Positions 1 to 11,045 of a DNA stretch of 64,000 nt are shown piece after piece. Origin of the DNA: Enoplolaimus lenunculus (lineage: Eukaryota > Nematoda > Enoplea > Enoplida > Thoracostomopsidae); assembly GCA_030248215.1 (NCBI GenBank), contig JASANG010000517.1, forward strand, positions 50,998 through 114,997. Direction: 5' to 3'. Each line of letters starts with the position of its first letter. Within the stretch, counting starts at the first letter, position 1. The translations under genes and the position numbers were made by a program. Under the pieces are notes generated by a model that was not told where the DNA came from, did not search any database, and saw only the letters and a program-made list of their open reading frames with translations.

Positions 1-309
1 GTAGCCCTTTTAACTGAGCTCCCGTTCTCTGCTTATTACCATGGTGACATCGATCCATGATTTTTAAGAATGCAATTCTTAACTTCAAGTATTTGATTGA
101 AGTGGGTGCCCCAAACCCTAACTACGAGTCCGGAATTAATACTAAAAATAATAATAAATAATTAATAATAATAATCATAAAATGTACCCTTTTACATTCC
201 TACCGGTCAATTGCTTCTTATATACGAGCAGTACGAATGTGGGTCGGTTTTGAAGTCATGGGTGATTACAATTATGGCCGCGGACTAAAGCCGTAGATGC
301 TAAACAGCT

Positions 310-646
310 TAAGAAAACGGTCCGGTGCCGGAGGTGAACGAAACTTGCCGGAGCCGGAGATGAGGCGAAATTAGGTAGCAAAAATGATGGCTAATTAGTT
401 AATTTAAGCCAATATCTGCAATATGTTGTTAAGTTGTTTGTGTTTACGCTAATTTTCTGCGAAATTTCGGAAATTCTTTCCTGAAAATTGTGACAAAAAG
501 TAGAACGAAACGCGCTAAACAGATAAATTTTGCAAAATTATGCAAAATTTTACTACCGAAATTGCCGGAACCTACGGCAAAATTTCTACCGGAGCCGTAG
601 GCCGATTTTCTGCTGGAACCGGAGGCAGACCTCCGGTTGTACCCTG
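310..646. mobile_element. hAT-like MITE, CCGGAG variant, diverged copy
   Basis: The right end reads ctccggttgtaccctg, which is the terminus shared by the CAGGGTGCAACCGG family (compare 4618-5007). The left part is rich in CCGGAGGTG-type words. Blocks such as gaggcgaaattag and acagataaat recur in the same order in the copy at 13448-14061. The left terminus is not sharp, so the start is approximate. Confidence 0.6.
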
Positions 647-1870
647 GTCCGTATATTTTGACTCAATTGATAAAAGGCAGATAAGCACTGCCAATAAAGT
701 TGAATTTCATTTCGAACCAGCAACTCGAATCAAAACAAGGTGCAGTTTGCCGATTATGTTTTATGTCGGATTTTAGAGTTTTCCAGGTTTAGCCGAAGTA
801 TTTAAGAAAGTAGTTCGAAGTAGAAATCCAGATTAATGCATTTATTTTTTCGCCGTCAGACAAATTAGTGCATCAGTTTTGAGGCATTGATGTAGTGCGG
901 TGCTATCTTAAAGTATTTTTGGATTGGTGGGATCAGCTGTTGCTCTTAAAAGTTTATTTTAGTTGAAAAACATCTGAAAATTTTAAAACATGGATATTCA
1001 ACTTCAGTGTCTGCCGTTTCACTTTGCATTTCGACACAAAAAAATTGTGCACACGATACTGTTGCGACCCGAATAAGATGGATGGCTGATATTTACTTTA
1101 CCTCTTCAAAGAGTACGTCCTGTTATTGGATACGGACTGTTATTTATTTTTATTATATCCCATGTTAGTTGAACCCAACAACCTTCTTTTTATGTTTTTC
1201 TTGTGGGCAGAACTGATTTGCTGCGTAGCGTTTTGTTGATTGCCATGTCCGTTAATCTTATTTCTGGATTTAATAAAGATTATGCGGATTGTGTAAAGTG
1301 TCTGTTAAATATTTGAGCAATCTGGCCCATTCTGCTTTGGTCTGTTTTACGGATCATATACCACTTATGGACCTATCCACTGACGGACTCTAACTAGAGA
1401 TATGGACACCTATTGATTGGGACGCAAAACAGAAGCCCACTGTCCAGATTTTTGCCAATTATTTCGGTCCCAAGTCACGTCCTTAGTTACCGAAATATCA
1501 ATTTTCATGAAGTTTTATTGCGAAATTTTTTTGTGTAAAATTAAATATAAAATTTAAAAATCTTTTGTGGTCCACTAAAAATAATAGAATGACGATTGTT
1601 AGCAGTCTTTAAAAATCAAATTTTTAAGTACATGAAGAAATTTGAAACTTCATGCAAAAAATTTCAAAATCCGATCGGTTTGGGCCAAAGCCAGCTGGCG
1701 GGACATTACAAAAGAAGAGCCAACGATTGTATGCGATAGTTTTTTGGTACCTGGTATATTCATCTTATTAGGTTTTCTCGTGCTTAAGGCTTAGAACTTA
1801 TGGAAAATTAAAAGCAACCGAATTTTCTATTAGAAGCTGACATACTGTATCGGTGTCGTAAAGTATGGGC

Positions 1871-2096
1871 AGCGCTATACTTCTGATGACGTTCGTCACC
1901 GTCCGTCACCCGTACGGCGCTGTCCATCATTGTTCGTCATCGTACGACGCCGTCCGTCACCGTCCATCACGGTACGGTATCGTACGCGAATTACTCAACT
2001 ACCATAACGTATGGTGTCGGACCGCGCCGTGCGGGTGACCTACGGCGCTGCATGGGTGACGGACGGCGTTGTACGACAACTTATAGCGCAAACCTA
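1871..2096. mobile_element. GC-rich palindromic MITE with GCGCTATACTT ends
   Basis: The ends are inverted (AGCGCTATACTT at the left, ttatagcgca at the right). Between them the sequence is a run of CCGTCCGTCACC-like words that turns into its complement GGTGACGGACGG, so the whole element can fold back on itself. Related copies lie at 9880-10196, 53922 onward, 56686-56861 and 56859-57003. It is GC-rich in an AT-rich setting and has no open frame. Confidence 0.7.
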
Positions 2097-2612
2097 ACGT
2101 AGCACTTAATTTAGTCAATTTCCTGGTTTACAAAAACAGTAAGTGGATCGGTTGCAAAATTTGCAGCGATTTTTTGTTTACAAACGCTTTTGTGTGTGTG
2201 TGTAGGTTTCTACCAGGTTTTGCTTTTTTTCGTTTTTATTGCTTTTTTATCTTGCTTGCTTGCACAACTGTGAAACTGTGTATTTGTCTGGCAGTTCGAT
2301 AGTTTGCGTATTGCACGAATATTAAAAACGGTCATATATTCGTTATTGGATTAAAGGTTACAAACGGTGTCATTGGCTTTTGGGATTTGTACAGGTTAAC
2401 ATCTCAATTTATATTTTGATGTTAGTTCAAATTTGCGACGAAACCTCAGCTTAAAATAGTTTGTTAGGCCTCAAATTGATTACCGAATTAGTTGTTTTGA
2501 AACGGATTAAAACGTACTGAAATGGCTGGTATGAACCCAATTTGGCTTGGAAACTTGATTTTCCTTAAACAGTTCTTGTTTGATTTTAGTGTGTCAGTTA
2601 GTAGTATTCGCT

Positions 2613-5600
2613 ATGTTATCGAGTAAACTTTTGCAGTTCAGCCCAACGTTGGTTAATTCGGCAGCTTGGCTATCAGTCCCTGCTCCAGCAACCGTATGGA
2701 AAGAACAACCGAAATATACAAAGGTAAAGCTAATTTTCATAATTATTATTGTTTATTTTTGTTAAAACGTTGTGTTTTGAATAAGTACACACGTTTGTTT
2801 AACCAAGAGTGCATAATGACAAGAGTGTGCAACTCTTGGGGGTCGCGCATGGTACAAAATATACCACCGGGTGTTGCGTTTTTGGCCGACCCACATCTCT
2901 TGTTTAGAGTGGGGTTGCTATCACATGAATACCTCTAAATTAAGCCGTAAGGGGAGCATGTTGGACGCCGCATACATCAAGTGCCATGGTTCGCACTGGT
3001 TGTTCCCCTTCTAAATAAAAGGGTGGTAGGGCAAAAACGTAACAACTCGTGCCGTGTGCAATCTTTTCTACACAGAATGTGCCCAGTTGCATACTCTTGT
3101 TAAATAGCGATTATCCACTCTTGGTTTAACCGTTCATATTCATTTTTTTGCAACGGTTACGTATGTGCGTATCACTGGCAGCCCCAGCTTTTTTCAAAAC
3201 GCCGGCCATTTTTGTTTACAAATACGAGCTGTATACAAAGCATTTCGTTGGAGGGATAGTAAAAATGAAGCTGGACGGGACGCGTTCGGCCGGACCGGGG
3301 CTACTTACCGCTACTAACCTGCCGGCCGGCCGGCGTTTGCAGTTACTTTTGTTTCAACTATTACGGTTATTGCAGTTGTTGTGATCATAAGAGACGTGTT
3401 ATCAAAGACGTACTATATGTACATTGGAAAACCGCTATAACGATCATAACGAATATCATGCAATTCTACTATGGGAAATGTAATATGTATATATTAAGAA
3501 ACGTTATTTATGAAAAACTTTTTTGTGACAGTTGAATTTCGCTGTTGTACAAATATTTTCTTACTGAAACACATTTGCAGCCAGCTGTGAAGGTTGTACA
3601 CGCCATTCCGGCTGCCAAAATTACGGCCGGCCTGTCCGACAGTTTTTTCATTTGTGCTATATTGTGTATAGATTATTGGTTTTAGCTATTCATTAACAAT
3701 GAATGGGTTGACGCAACTGGTGGTGCTACATTTGACACACTGAACCCTGCAACGGGAGAGACAATTTGTAAAGTTCAACAGTCTGGAAAAGTACGTGCGT
3801 CAATTAATACATTATATCGAATTGTAATTCAAAAGTCATTGTATATACTTTTAAATCGATTTTAAGATACGTAACCAAAGTGGTAAACGTCATCTGAAAA
3901 TAGTGACTAAATTTGATAGTAAAGACGTATATAATTAGTACAATCAGGCAATTGTCCTCAGTGAGGGCAGAAAATTTAGTAAAAAGATAAACCGGATTAT
4001 GTAGCTGCTTCTCTGGCCATAGCTCTGTATTTACTTGAGTGGACGGCCGACTTATGTAGTTACCTTTCTGGCAGCTCTGTCGGTCAGTTAGTTTCGATTA
4101 TAGGCTGACGTTGATAAAGCGGTCACAGCGGCCCAGAACGCGTTTGCTCGAGGCGCACCGTGGCGTCGTATGGATGCAAGCGAACGTGGCAAATTGTTGT
4201 ATCGACTTGCGGATTTGATTGAGCGTGATCAGACATATCTAGCGGTACGTGATTGGTTAGTTTTAATAATTGTGTTTTTTAGTTTATTGGTCCATGTATA
4301 GATGCAACATGCTTATAGTGCTGTTATGGCCCTCGTTATACATGGGCCTGTCTATTTGAGAGTATTATTAAAAGAATATCGTATGCAGAAAGCTGAGTTG
4401 TACAGTTCCCCGTCATAGTTTTTGATATTTCCAGATTTTACCTAACTTAACTTTAAGATTAGGCTTCGGCTTACGACTGGGCTAAAACTAGGCGTAAACA
4501 TAGGCTTAGGCTTAAACTTGCAGATAGGGAAAGCGTACAAGAGCCGCAAACCATTAACATTGGAATAGGAATAACGATCAGCGATGTTCAGGGGAAACAA
4601 AAAAATTATATTGCAATCAGGGTGCAACCGGAATTACAATTTACCGGAACCGGAATTTGAAAATTTCACCGGAACCGGAACCGGAACCGGAAAGTGAAAA
4701 ATGCATTTCACCAAAATTTCATTTTAATCTCATTTTTTGCTCTATTGTTTGTGAAATAACCTTAGTCGAACATAGGTATCTATTTTATTTGTTGTATTTT
4801 AGATTTTCATCATCGACTGAAGTGAAATCCACCATCAATGGCTTATATTCGGAGTACAAGTGGCTTTCAAAAGAGATTCTTAAAAATTAGCAAAGTTAAT
4901 AAAACGGCCAAATTATAATACCGGAATTTTTAAATCCGGTAAAAATTTACCGGAACCGGAACCGGAAGGTGAAAAAATGCCGGAACCGGAATTCCGGTTG
5001 CACCCTGATTGCAATATTGAAAAAATAACAAAAAAACGTATTATATTGAAGGGGAAAACGACTTTTTAAAATATTATTTTCGTTTCCACAAAATGCCCGT
5101 TTAATTTCAAACTGCTACGATATGGACGTACAGACAAACATTATGTTTTATTGTTGTTTTAATTTTGGTTTTAGAGTTTAGAAACCCTGGACAACGGAAA
5201 GCCATACAGTGTAGCGTTTACAGCCGATTTGGAGCTGGTGAAGAAAGTTTACCGGTGAGTCTTTGTTAGTGTTCTTTAAAATACAGCAACGTAATCTAAG
5301 TAATATTCTGCAAAGCACCGTTACGATATATTGCTTAGGCTGTTTTGAAAGTACAATGAAAATTCTTGCAACTTTTTTCGCACGAAAATGCTTATAATTT
5401 TAATGATTGGTAAACATTGAGCAATTAGAATGGGGTATAAATTTTAAGTAAAATATACAAAGAATAACATTTCAGCACCTTATGATGAAGCAGAGTTTCG
5501 AAAAAATAATTTGAAACCAGGGAAAATTTTCAAAGTATTTTTTGCCGTGGTGCCATAGTTTTTGTACATAATAAAGTACAAGTAATGTTTTAGGTATTAT

Positions 5601-8600
5601 GCTGGCTGGGCAGACAAAAACCATGGGAAAACTATTCCAATAGGTATGTATATGTAAGGTATTTACGGGATTTTTAAATTAGACTAGTTTTGCCGATTAA
5701 ATCACTCAGAAGGTAAATTAATGCGTTTCTAGTTCTATGACGCGGTAGCTAGGTTGTATCTGAAGGGGTTCTTGTGTTACAAACTGAAAAAGTATCTAAA
5801 AACCCCGTTTACAAAAATCCCAAAAGTGACTTTGGCGCTTGTGGTTACGCTCTTGCGTAATAGGGCTGCCTGCAAGTCATAGAGTTCCAGAAATTTGTCA
5901 CTAAAATTTATGAAATATAACACACATATAAATTTTTAGACCACACCGTTAAATTTTTCCTGACCCGGACCTCGACCCGAAAGCTTTTGTTGTAAAAACT
6001 CGTTCTCGAAGTCATAATTTTTCGGTGAAAATAACCGAAATTCACAGACCTGAACCCAGATGCAACTCTAGTCATAAACACATTCAGGATGCGTCCTGCT
6101 TAACAAATTTTACTACGTGATTGTGAACGGTTAAAATTGAACACGGTTATTGTTGCAGGTGGTGATTTTTTCTGCTACACAAGACATGAACCAGTTGGAG
6201 TATGTGGGCAAATCATTCCGGTATGTTTTGTTGATATTTAGGAATTTGTGCGTTAGTTTGAGTACTGCTTCGTTGTTGGACTACGGAGGCCCGCAGCCTA
6301 AAGGAGCGACCGCGGGTTTCATCTGACCTACAAGCGGACGTAAAGCTTTTCCAAGTTGGTGATATTTCGAATTTGGGCGAATAAAAATATCTTTTGTTGT
6401 TTTTATGTTTTGTTTTAGTGGAATTTTCCGTTGCTGATGCAAGCGTGGAAACTTGGACCTGCGTTAGCGATGGGTAATACCGTGGTCATGAAACCGGCTG
6501 AACAAACACCGTTAACGGCATTATACGTTTCTCAACTGATAAAAGAGGTAAGTTTACAAACAGTAAGTCTGTAAACTAAATATGCTTAAATGAGTTGTTG
6601 GTGTTTTGTTGTTGCTCGAAGTTGCTATGGATCAAGCTTTAAATACAAATTAATCGTTGTAGAGAAGAATTTTATTTTGAAATTTATTTGACATAGAAAT
6701 GGTAATATTATTTGATTTTTTGTTTATGTTACCAGACAAGACAGATAGTCTATGGTTCTGAAATGCAAAGTCGTGTGTAATTAAGTTAATATAGCAAAGT
6801 TTACAAGATCGGTATTGAACAGTCTGAAAGGCACAAGACCTTATAGTAGTTAGTTCAAATACTATTAAATGTTTTTGTAAATATCAATACTTCTTTGTTG
6901 TTTTTGAATGGCTCATTATTGTTCTCTGACCGGAAATTGTTGAACATCATTTATGTTGCATCATATTTTAGGCTGGGTTTCCTCCAGGAGTTGTCAATAT
7001 GCTTCCTGGTCATGGAGATGCTGGCGCTGCTATTGCTGAACATAACGGTGTGGATAAAGTAGCATTTACTGGATCAACGGAAGTATGTTAGTATTTCTGG
7101 ATAGTTTGCGGTTGAAACATTTGAAATGTGTTTTCTATTATTTGTTAACATCTGAGTTTTAGGGACAATTTTTGATTTTTAAAATGTGTATTCGAACATG
7201 GTTATGTAAATCTAAATTGGATGGTAAGTTTTAAAGTCAATTTTGTAAGATTCTCCTTATTTTAGGTTGGTCATAAGGTGATGGCAGCAGCCGCGTCAAG
7301 CAATTTAAAGCGTGTCACACTAGAACTAGGCGGAAAAAGCCCAAATATTGTTTTTGATGATGTAAACAGTAAGTGTGTAACTGCTGGTCACTGCTTGTTT
7401 TATTTTCATTGTATTTAATTGATATATCTTTTTTGCAGTGGACATCGTATCTGCGTTTGTGTTATAGTTTTGGATAACAGTTAATTACGGAAGGAGTGTT
7501 GTGCTAAAGTTGACCAAACGCTAATTATAAGTGGCCTGTGAATTTTTAGGCTTACGCTGAGGCGTAGACTTAGGTTCAGGCTTACTCTTAGTAGGCAGGC
7601 TCTTATAATTGTTAACATAAGCCGATAAGTTTGTGCAATACTGTTAAAATATGTGAAACTTTGCACGGAGGTACCTTTTTCTGGCTACCTTATACTTACA
7701 TATAACATAAGTTAAAAATATGTAGGTTGTTTGTGTAGGGTGTCCTTTGCAAAACTGTAAAAGAATAGTTTCTGTAAACTTTAAACTCAGTAATTTTTCG
7801 ACTTTTGTACAGATTCCGCCACATTTACGCTCAGTGTAAGGCGAAGGGTTTTGTTTAGGCATAAGTCTACGTCTTGTTCTAAACCTACGCGTTTTCCGTA
7901 AATGTAAACGGAAAGTGTACGATACCGTTTTGTTTTCAGTGGCGGATGCTGTAGAAACATCCCATTTCGGATTATTTTTCAATCAAGGACAATGTTGTTG
8001 TGCTGGAAGCCGTACGTTTGTCCAGGCGAATATTTATGACGAATTTGTCGAACGATCTGTGGACAGAGCTAAAATGCGAACAGTTGGAGATCCGTTTGAT
8101 TCGAAAAATGAACAAGGACCACAGGTATATAAAGGCATAGCCAGTATTGTTGATTTAAGAACCAGCAGGTTTGAAGAACGTATTTTTAGTAATATCACTC
8201 TGTTGGCCTGTATTCGTAAGTATGTAATATCGCTTTTATCACCGGTGCTAACCAGTCGTAGTGGGACTACATTTATTGAGCGAAGCTCGAACACACGTAA
8301 GCAATTAAGGTAATATGCAAATTAGTTATTAGCTAACTATTCATTTATCGGTTTTGGAGGTTTGTAAGCAATTTCCTCAGATTCCTCGCACGCAAAAACC
8401 TTTCAGCCACCCTAATAATTATTGGAATAATTCAAAAAGTCCTAATTTTGTCTCGTCAATTAAGCAAATATGCAAATTATCTATTAGCTAACTGCTCAAT
8501 TATCCGTTTTGGACATTTGTAAACAGTCTACGCAGATTTCTCGCACCGAAAAACCCTTTAATGCTAAAATTAGATTGCTTCTAACTGTAATAATTAGTGA

Positions 8601-10736
8601 AATATTGTGGAAAGTCGTAATTTAGGCTTAATTAATTATGCAAATTAGCCTGTAGCTACTAAACGGCTTAAAATTTTTAAACCACAATGCGAGGTTAACA
8701 CCCCAGGATAATTGGCTTTCAAACAAAAAAGTTTATCAAAATCGGTGGACGGACAGACGGACGGACGGACATCCACCTTTCGACCCCCAAGTACAAAACA
8801 TAAAACGCTTCGCGAAACTCCGAGCTTCGCTCGGAGTTTCGCTCGGAGTTTCGCTTCGCTCAATTATTATAGGCATTGTACGCTGGCGATCCATGGATTT
8901 TTCCCGGGACGAGAGTGTCTTCATATTTCTGTAACTTGGATTTGGATTGTTTAATTTGCCCCCGGTCTGATAATTTTACCACGAGCAGACAAAACATAAT
9001 AAAATACAGTTGCATATTTTTATGGCGCAGATTTGTGGTATCTGAAAAACGCTTTGAACGGTATAAGTTGCAAATTTTGTGAACGCAATAATTATTCAAA
9101 TCAAGTCTTCCGCCGCAAGTAATTATTGCATTTGTATGTATTTAAGAATAAATTGCTGCCAATGTTTAATGTTTTAGATTGACGAAGAACAAACGTCAAA
9201 AATAATGAATTTAATTGATGCCGGAAAGAAAGAAGGTGCTCAGTTAGTGGCTGGTGGAAATCGGGTGCAAGGCAAAGGTTGTTTTGTTGAGCCGACGGTA
9301 TTTGCTAATGTTACTGATAAAATGCGTATTGCTCAAGAAGAGGTATGTAACTTTGTTTTAAGTGTATTGATTTTGTTTAATGTTGCTGTAACTGCTTGGT
9401 TACTTTTGAAGGACTTTGACTCAGAATAATCAAACAAACACCTGAAAATAGGCGTTTGAAAATGTGTTAATTTAGGATTCGTATCAAAAAAATTTTTTCC
9501 AGCTTCATAATGAATCCGAAGAACAGTTAAATTCAGACTTCATAGCCAATACTTTGTCGGAATATTTTTTAACAAGGGCCAACATTTAGTTATTATTTTT
9601 GATGCCTGCGTATGCCTATTTCAATGTCGCCGTATGTAGGCCCATGTTTTGTATGTTTAGATTTTCGGTCCAGTTATGTCGATTATGAAATTCGAAAACA
9701 TGGAACATTTAGTTGAATTGGCAAATAATACTATTTACGGGTTGGCTGCGTCGGTTCAAACTAAAGACCTCGATAAAGCGTTGTTTGTCGCGAATAATAT
9801 TCGTGCTGGGACCGTTTGGTAAATATGTACCTATATATGACATATTTTTATGCTTAAATTTTCTGTTTTATGTTTGTGTTAGGATTGCGCTATACTTGTA
9901 CAGCGCCGCCCGTTACCGCCAGTCACCCGCCTGTTACCGTACGTCACCCGTCGGTCACTGTCCTTCACCCGTCCGTCGTCACTAGTCCGGCGCCGTCCAT
10001 CAGCCGCACGACGCCTTTTGTCTTACGTACGGCACTGTCCAGTGCCGTCTATTACCGTCTGTCACCATGCGGTATCGTACGTGAATGACTCACGTACGTT
10101 ACCACTTGGTGATGGACGGCGCTATTCGGGTGACGGACGGCGCGGGACGAAACACGGACGGCGCCGGATGTCAACAGAAATATAACGCCACCCTTATTGT
10201 TAAGATTTTACAATGGCGTGGCGTTGTAGATCTGAGATATATAATTGTTTTTGTCTTTCAAATTAATTATAGAGGACTACAATATGAGCTTCTCTGAAAT
10301 ATTCAAAATTTTGAAAAATACACAACTATAAAGTTTCAGGTGTTTTTTTCTCGAAACAGTTTAATTATCTTAATAAACTTACTATATGTTGTAACAAAAC
10401 ATTTAAATTTTAATATCACTTTTGTTATGGACTGTATATTTTACTTTATAGGGTCAACTGCTATGACGTATTTGATCCGGCAGCGCCATTTGGAGGCTAC
10501 AAAATGTCTGGAATTGGGCGTGAATTAGGCGAATATGGACTAGAAGCGTACAGCGAAGTCAAAACTGTAAGTAGTTTTTAGTTATTTTTCAAAACGTTTT
10601 AATAGAATCGTTTTGAATGATTCAGAGCCTTAATTTGCAAGATTTAGCATTGATTATGATTTTCATTTCTAGATTTTAGAATTTACACGCAAAGTAGTTT
10701 TAGGTAACAATCAAAGTTGCCGAAAAGAATTCATAG
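2613..10736 (+). CDS. ALDH2: Mitochondrial aldehyde dehydrogenase (ALDH2 class)
   Basis: NAD-dependent oxidation of aldehydes to acids, probably in the mitochondrial matrix. Exons: 2613-2723, 3686-3790, 4104-4244, 5175-5254, 5594-5643, 6159-6220, 6419-6547, 6972-7082, 7266-7368, 7940-8124, 9178-9342, 9661-9818, 10452-10566, 10704-10736. All phases agree and give 515 aa, against 517 in human ALDH2. The first ~37 residues are Ser/Leu-rich with few acidic residues, as expected of a mitochondrial presequence, and ATG 2613 is the first in-frame ATG. Visible motifs: IPWNFPL (Asn185), the NAD-loop FTGSTE (260-263), LELGGKSP with the general base Glu283, and [11 protein letters not shown] with catalytic Cys317 as the middle Cys. 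Glu502 corresponds to human Glu504, the site of the inactivating Asian variant. The C-terminus is [14 protein letters not shown]. It looks functional. Cytosolic ALDH1 is the main alternative, but the leader and the triple Cys favour ALDH2/ALDH1B. Confidence 0.95.
2797..3130. mobile_element. MITE with GTTTAACCAAGAGTG ends, in ALDH2 intron 1
   Basis: Inverted ends: GTTTAACCAAGAGTGCATAA at the left, and ccactcttggtttaac preceded by ttgcatactcttgttaa at the right. The inner halves also match as inverted copies (acaagagtgtgcaactc against gttgcatactcttg). A fragment carrying the same end, cacattctgtgtag reversed, recurs at about 55300-55345 in a SHOC2 intron. No coding capacity is evident. Confidence 0.6.
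4289..4348. mobile_element. Deleted copy of the CCTAAG-core MITE
   Basis: A 60-bp inverted-repeat remnant beginning GGTCCATGTATAGA and ending TTATACATGGGCC, the ends of the family seen complete at 27838-28003. The hexamer core is almost entirely gone. It lies in ALDH2 intron 3. Confidence 0.6.
4618..5007 (+). mobile_element. hAT-like MITE, reference copy with 8-bp target duplication
   Basis: A 390-bp element starting CAGGGTGCAACCGGAATT and ending AATTCCGGTTGCACCCTG. It is flanked by a perfect direct repeat, ATTGCAAT, at 4610-4617 and 5008-5015. An 8-bp duplication with CAGGG-type ends is typical of hAT transposons. The subterminal regions are repeated CCGGAA/TTCCGG words. The middle keeps an open frame of 77 codons at 4657-4890 (+), which recurs in other copies (see findings). 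It sits in ALDH2 intron 3. Close relatives lie at 50283-50601, 52616-52966 and 53033-53411. Confidence 0.9.
7528..7915. mobile_element. Degenerate CTTAGG-rich element in ALDH2 intron 9
   Basis: Broken runs of CTTAGG/CTTACG words (for example ttaggcttacgctgaggcg and aggttcaggcttac) resemble the core of the CCTAAG MITE family, but neither terminus is clear. It fills most of the intron between exons 9 and 10. Boundaries are approximate. Confidence 0.35.
8311..8735. repeat. Diverged tandem repeat, about 140-170 bp unit, ALDH2 intron 10
   Basis: Three successive blocks begin with the same string, atatgcaaatta, followed by (T)TATTAGCTAACT or TGTAGCTACTAA (near 8313, 8467 and 8636). The first two continue in parallel through cggttttgga, tttgtaa and ctcgca. 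Confidence 0.65.
8742..8785 (+). repeat. Short GGAC tandem run
   Basis: Six or so tandem GGAC/GGACA units (ggacggacagacggacggac) follow directly on the 140-bp tandem repeat and precede the strong hairpin at 8812-8842. Together these look like the 3' part of one repeated element. Confidence 0.6.
8812..8842. repeat. Perfect 13-bp stem hairpin
   Basis: The arm GCGAAACTCCGAG, a CTTCG loop and the arm CTCGGAGTTTCGC form a perfect hairpin of 31 bases. The right arm is then partly repeated in tandem (ctcggagtttcgcttcgctc to 8861). It lies in ALDH2 intron 10. Confidence 0.75.
9880..10196. mobile_element. GC-rich palindromic MITE in ALDH2 intron 12
   Basis: Starts taggattgcgctatacttg and ends ataacgccacccttatt, with runs of CCGTCxxTCACCCG on the left and complementary GGTGACGGACGGCGC on the right. 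Same family as 1871-2096. It has no coding capacity of its own; the short frames across it come from the absence of stops in the repeated GC words. Confidence 0.7.
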
Positions 10737-10916
10737 GATATTGCTTGAAAGCTCTATGTGTTAACAATTAATGAAAAATTACAAAATACAATATTTTATT
10801 TTTGATTCGTACTGTTGAAGCTTTGATCATATGTGCATGATTCGAAAGTTGCAAACGGTAGTTGTGACTTGAATATAGCAGGTTTCGTCTAGAAAGTTTT
10901 TATTTATTTCTATTAG

Positions 10917-11045
10917 TGATGGGCATCGGATATTCTTTCTTATCCAGATATCAGGCAATTTTTGCCGGATATTAATCCGGGTATCTAAAATTAAATTTTT
11001 TGTTTCGGATATCTGAAACTCGATTTTGCGTTTTTTGGGTTTCCG
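10917..11045 (+). mobile_element. Fragment of a hAT-type end (TAGTGATGGGCA)
   Basis: The sequence tagtgatgggcatcggatat followed by several ATATCCGG/GGATATC words matches the usual start of many hAT-family elements (cAGTGATGGGC). A reversed counterpart, ggatattttgtgcccatcac, lies at about 59574-59593. The other end of this copy was not found, so the extent is approximate. Confidence 0.45.

Larger units (their letters stand above)
1..2612. other. Upstream region of ALDH2, no gene seen
   Basis: No convincing coding exon is visible. It holds a CCGG-rich hAT-like MITE near 310-646 and a GC-rich palindromic MITE at 1871-2096, both listed separately. A good 3' splice site (TTTGATTTTAG, ending at 2589) lies only 23 bases before the ALDH2 start codon, so the ALDH2 leader is probably spliced, either to an upstream noncoding exon somewhere in this region or by trans-splicing. 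The promoter cannot be placed from sequence alone. Confidence 0.5.

Noticed and set aside
2580-2612. Longer ALDH2 N-terminus beginning at 2580
   Set aside because: That frame opens at TTG, not ATG, and overlaps the probable leader acceptor at 2589. The first ATG is 2613.
9713-10297. Several overlapping plus-strand frames after ALDH2 exon 12
   Set aside because: The first is the shifted frame of exon 12 itself; the others run through the GC-rich palindromic MITE, whose repeated words lack stops.
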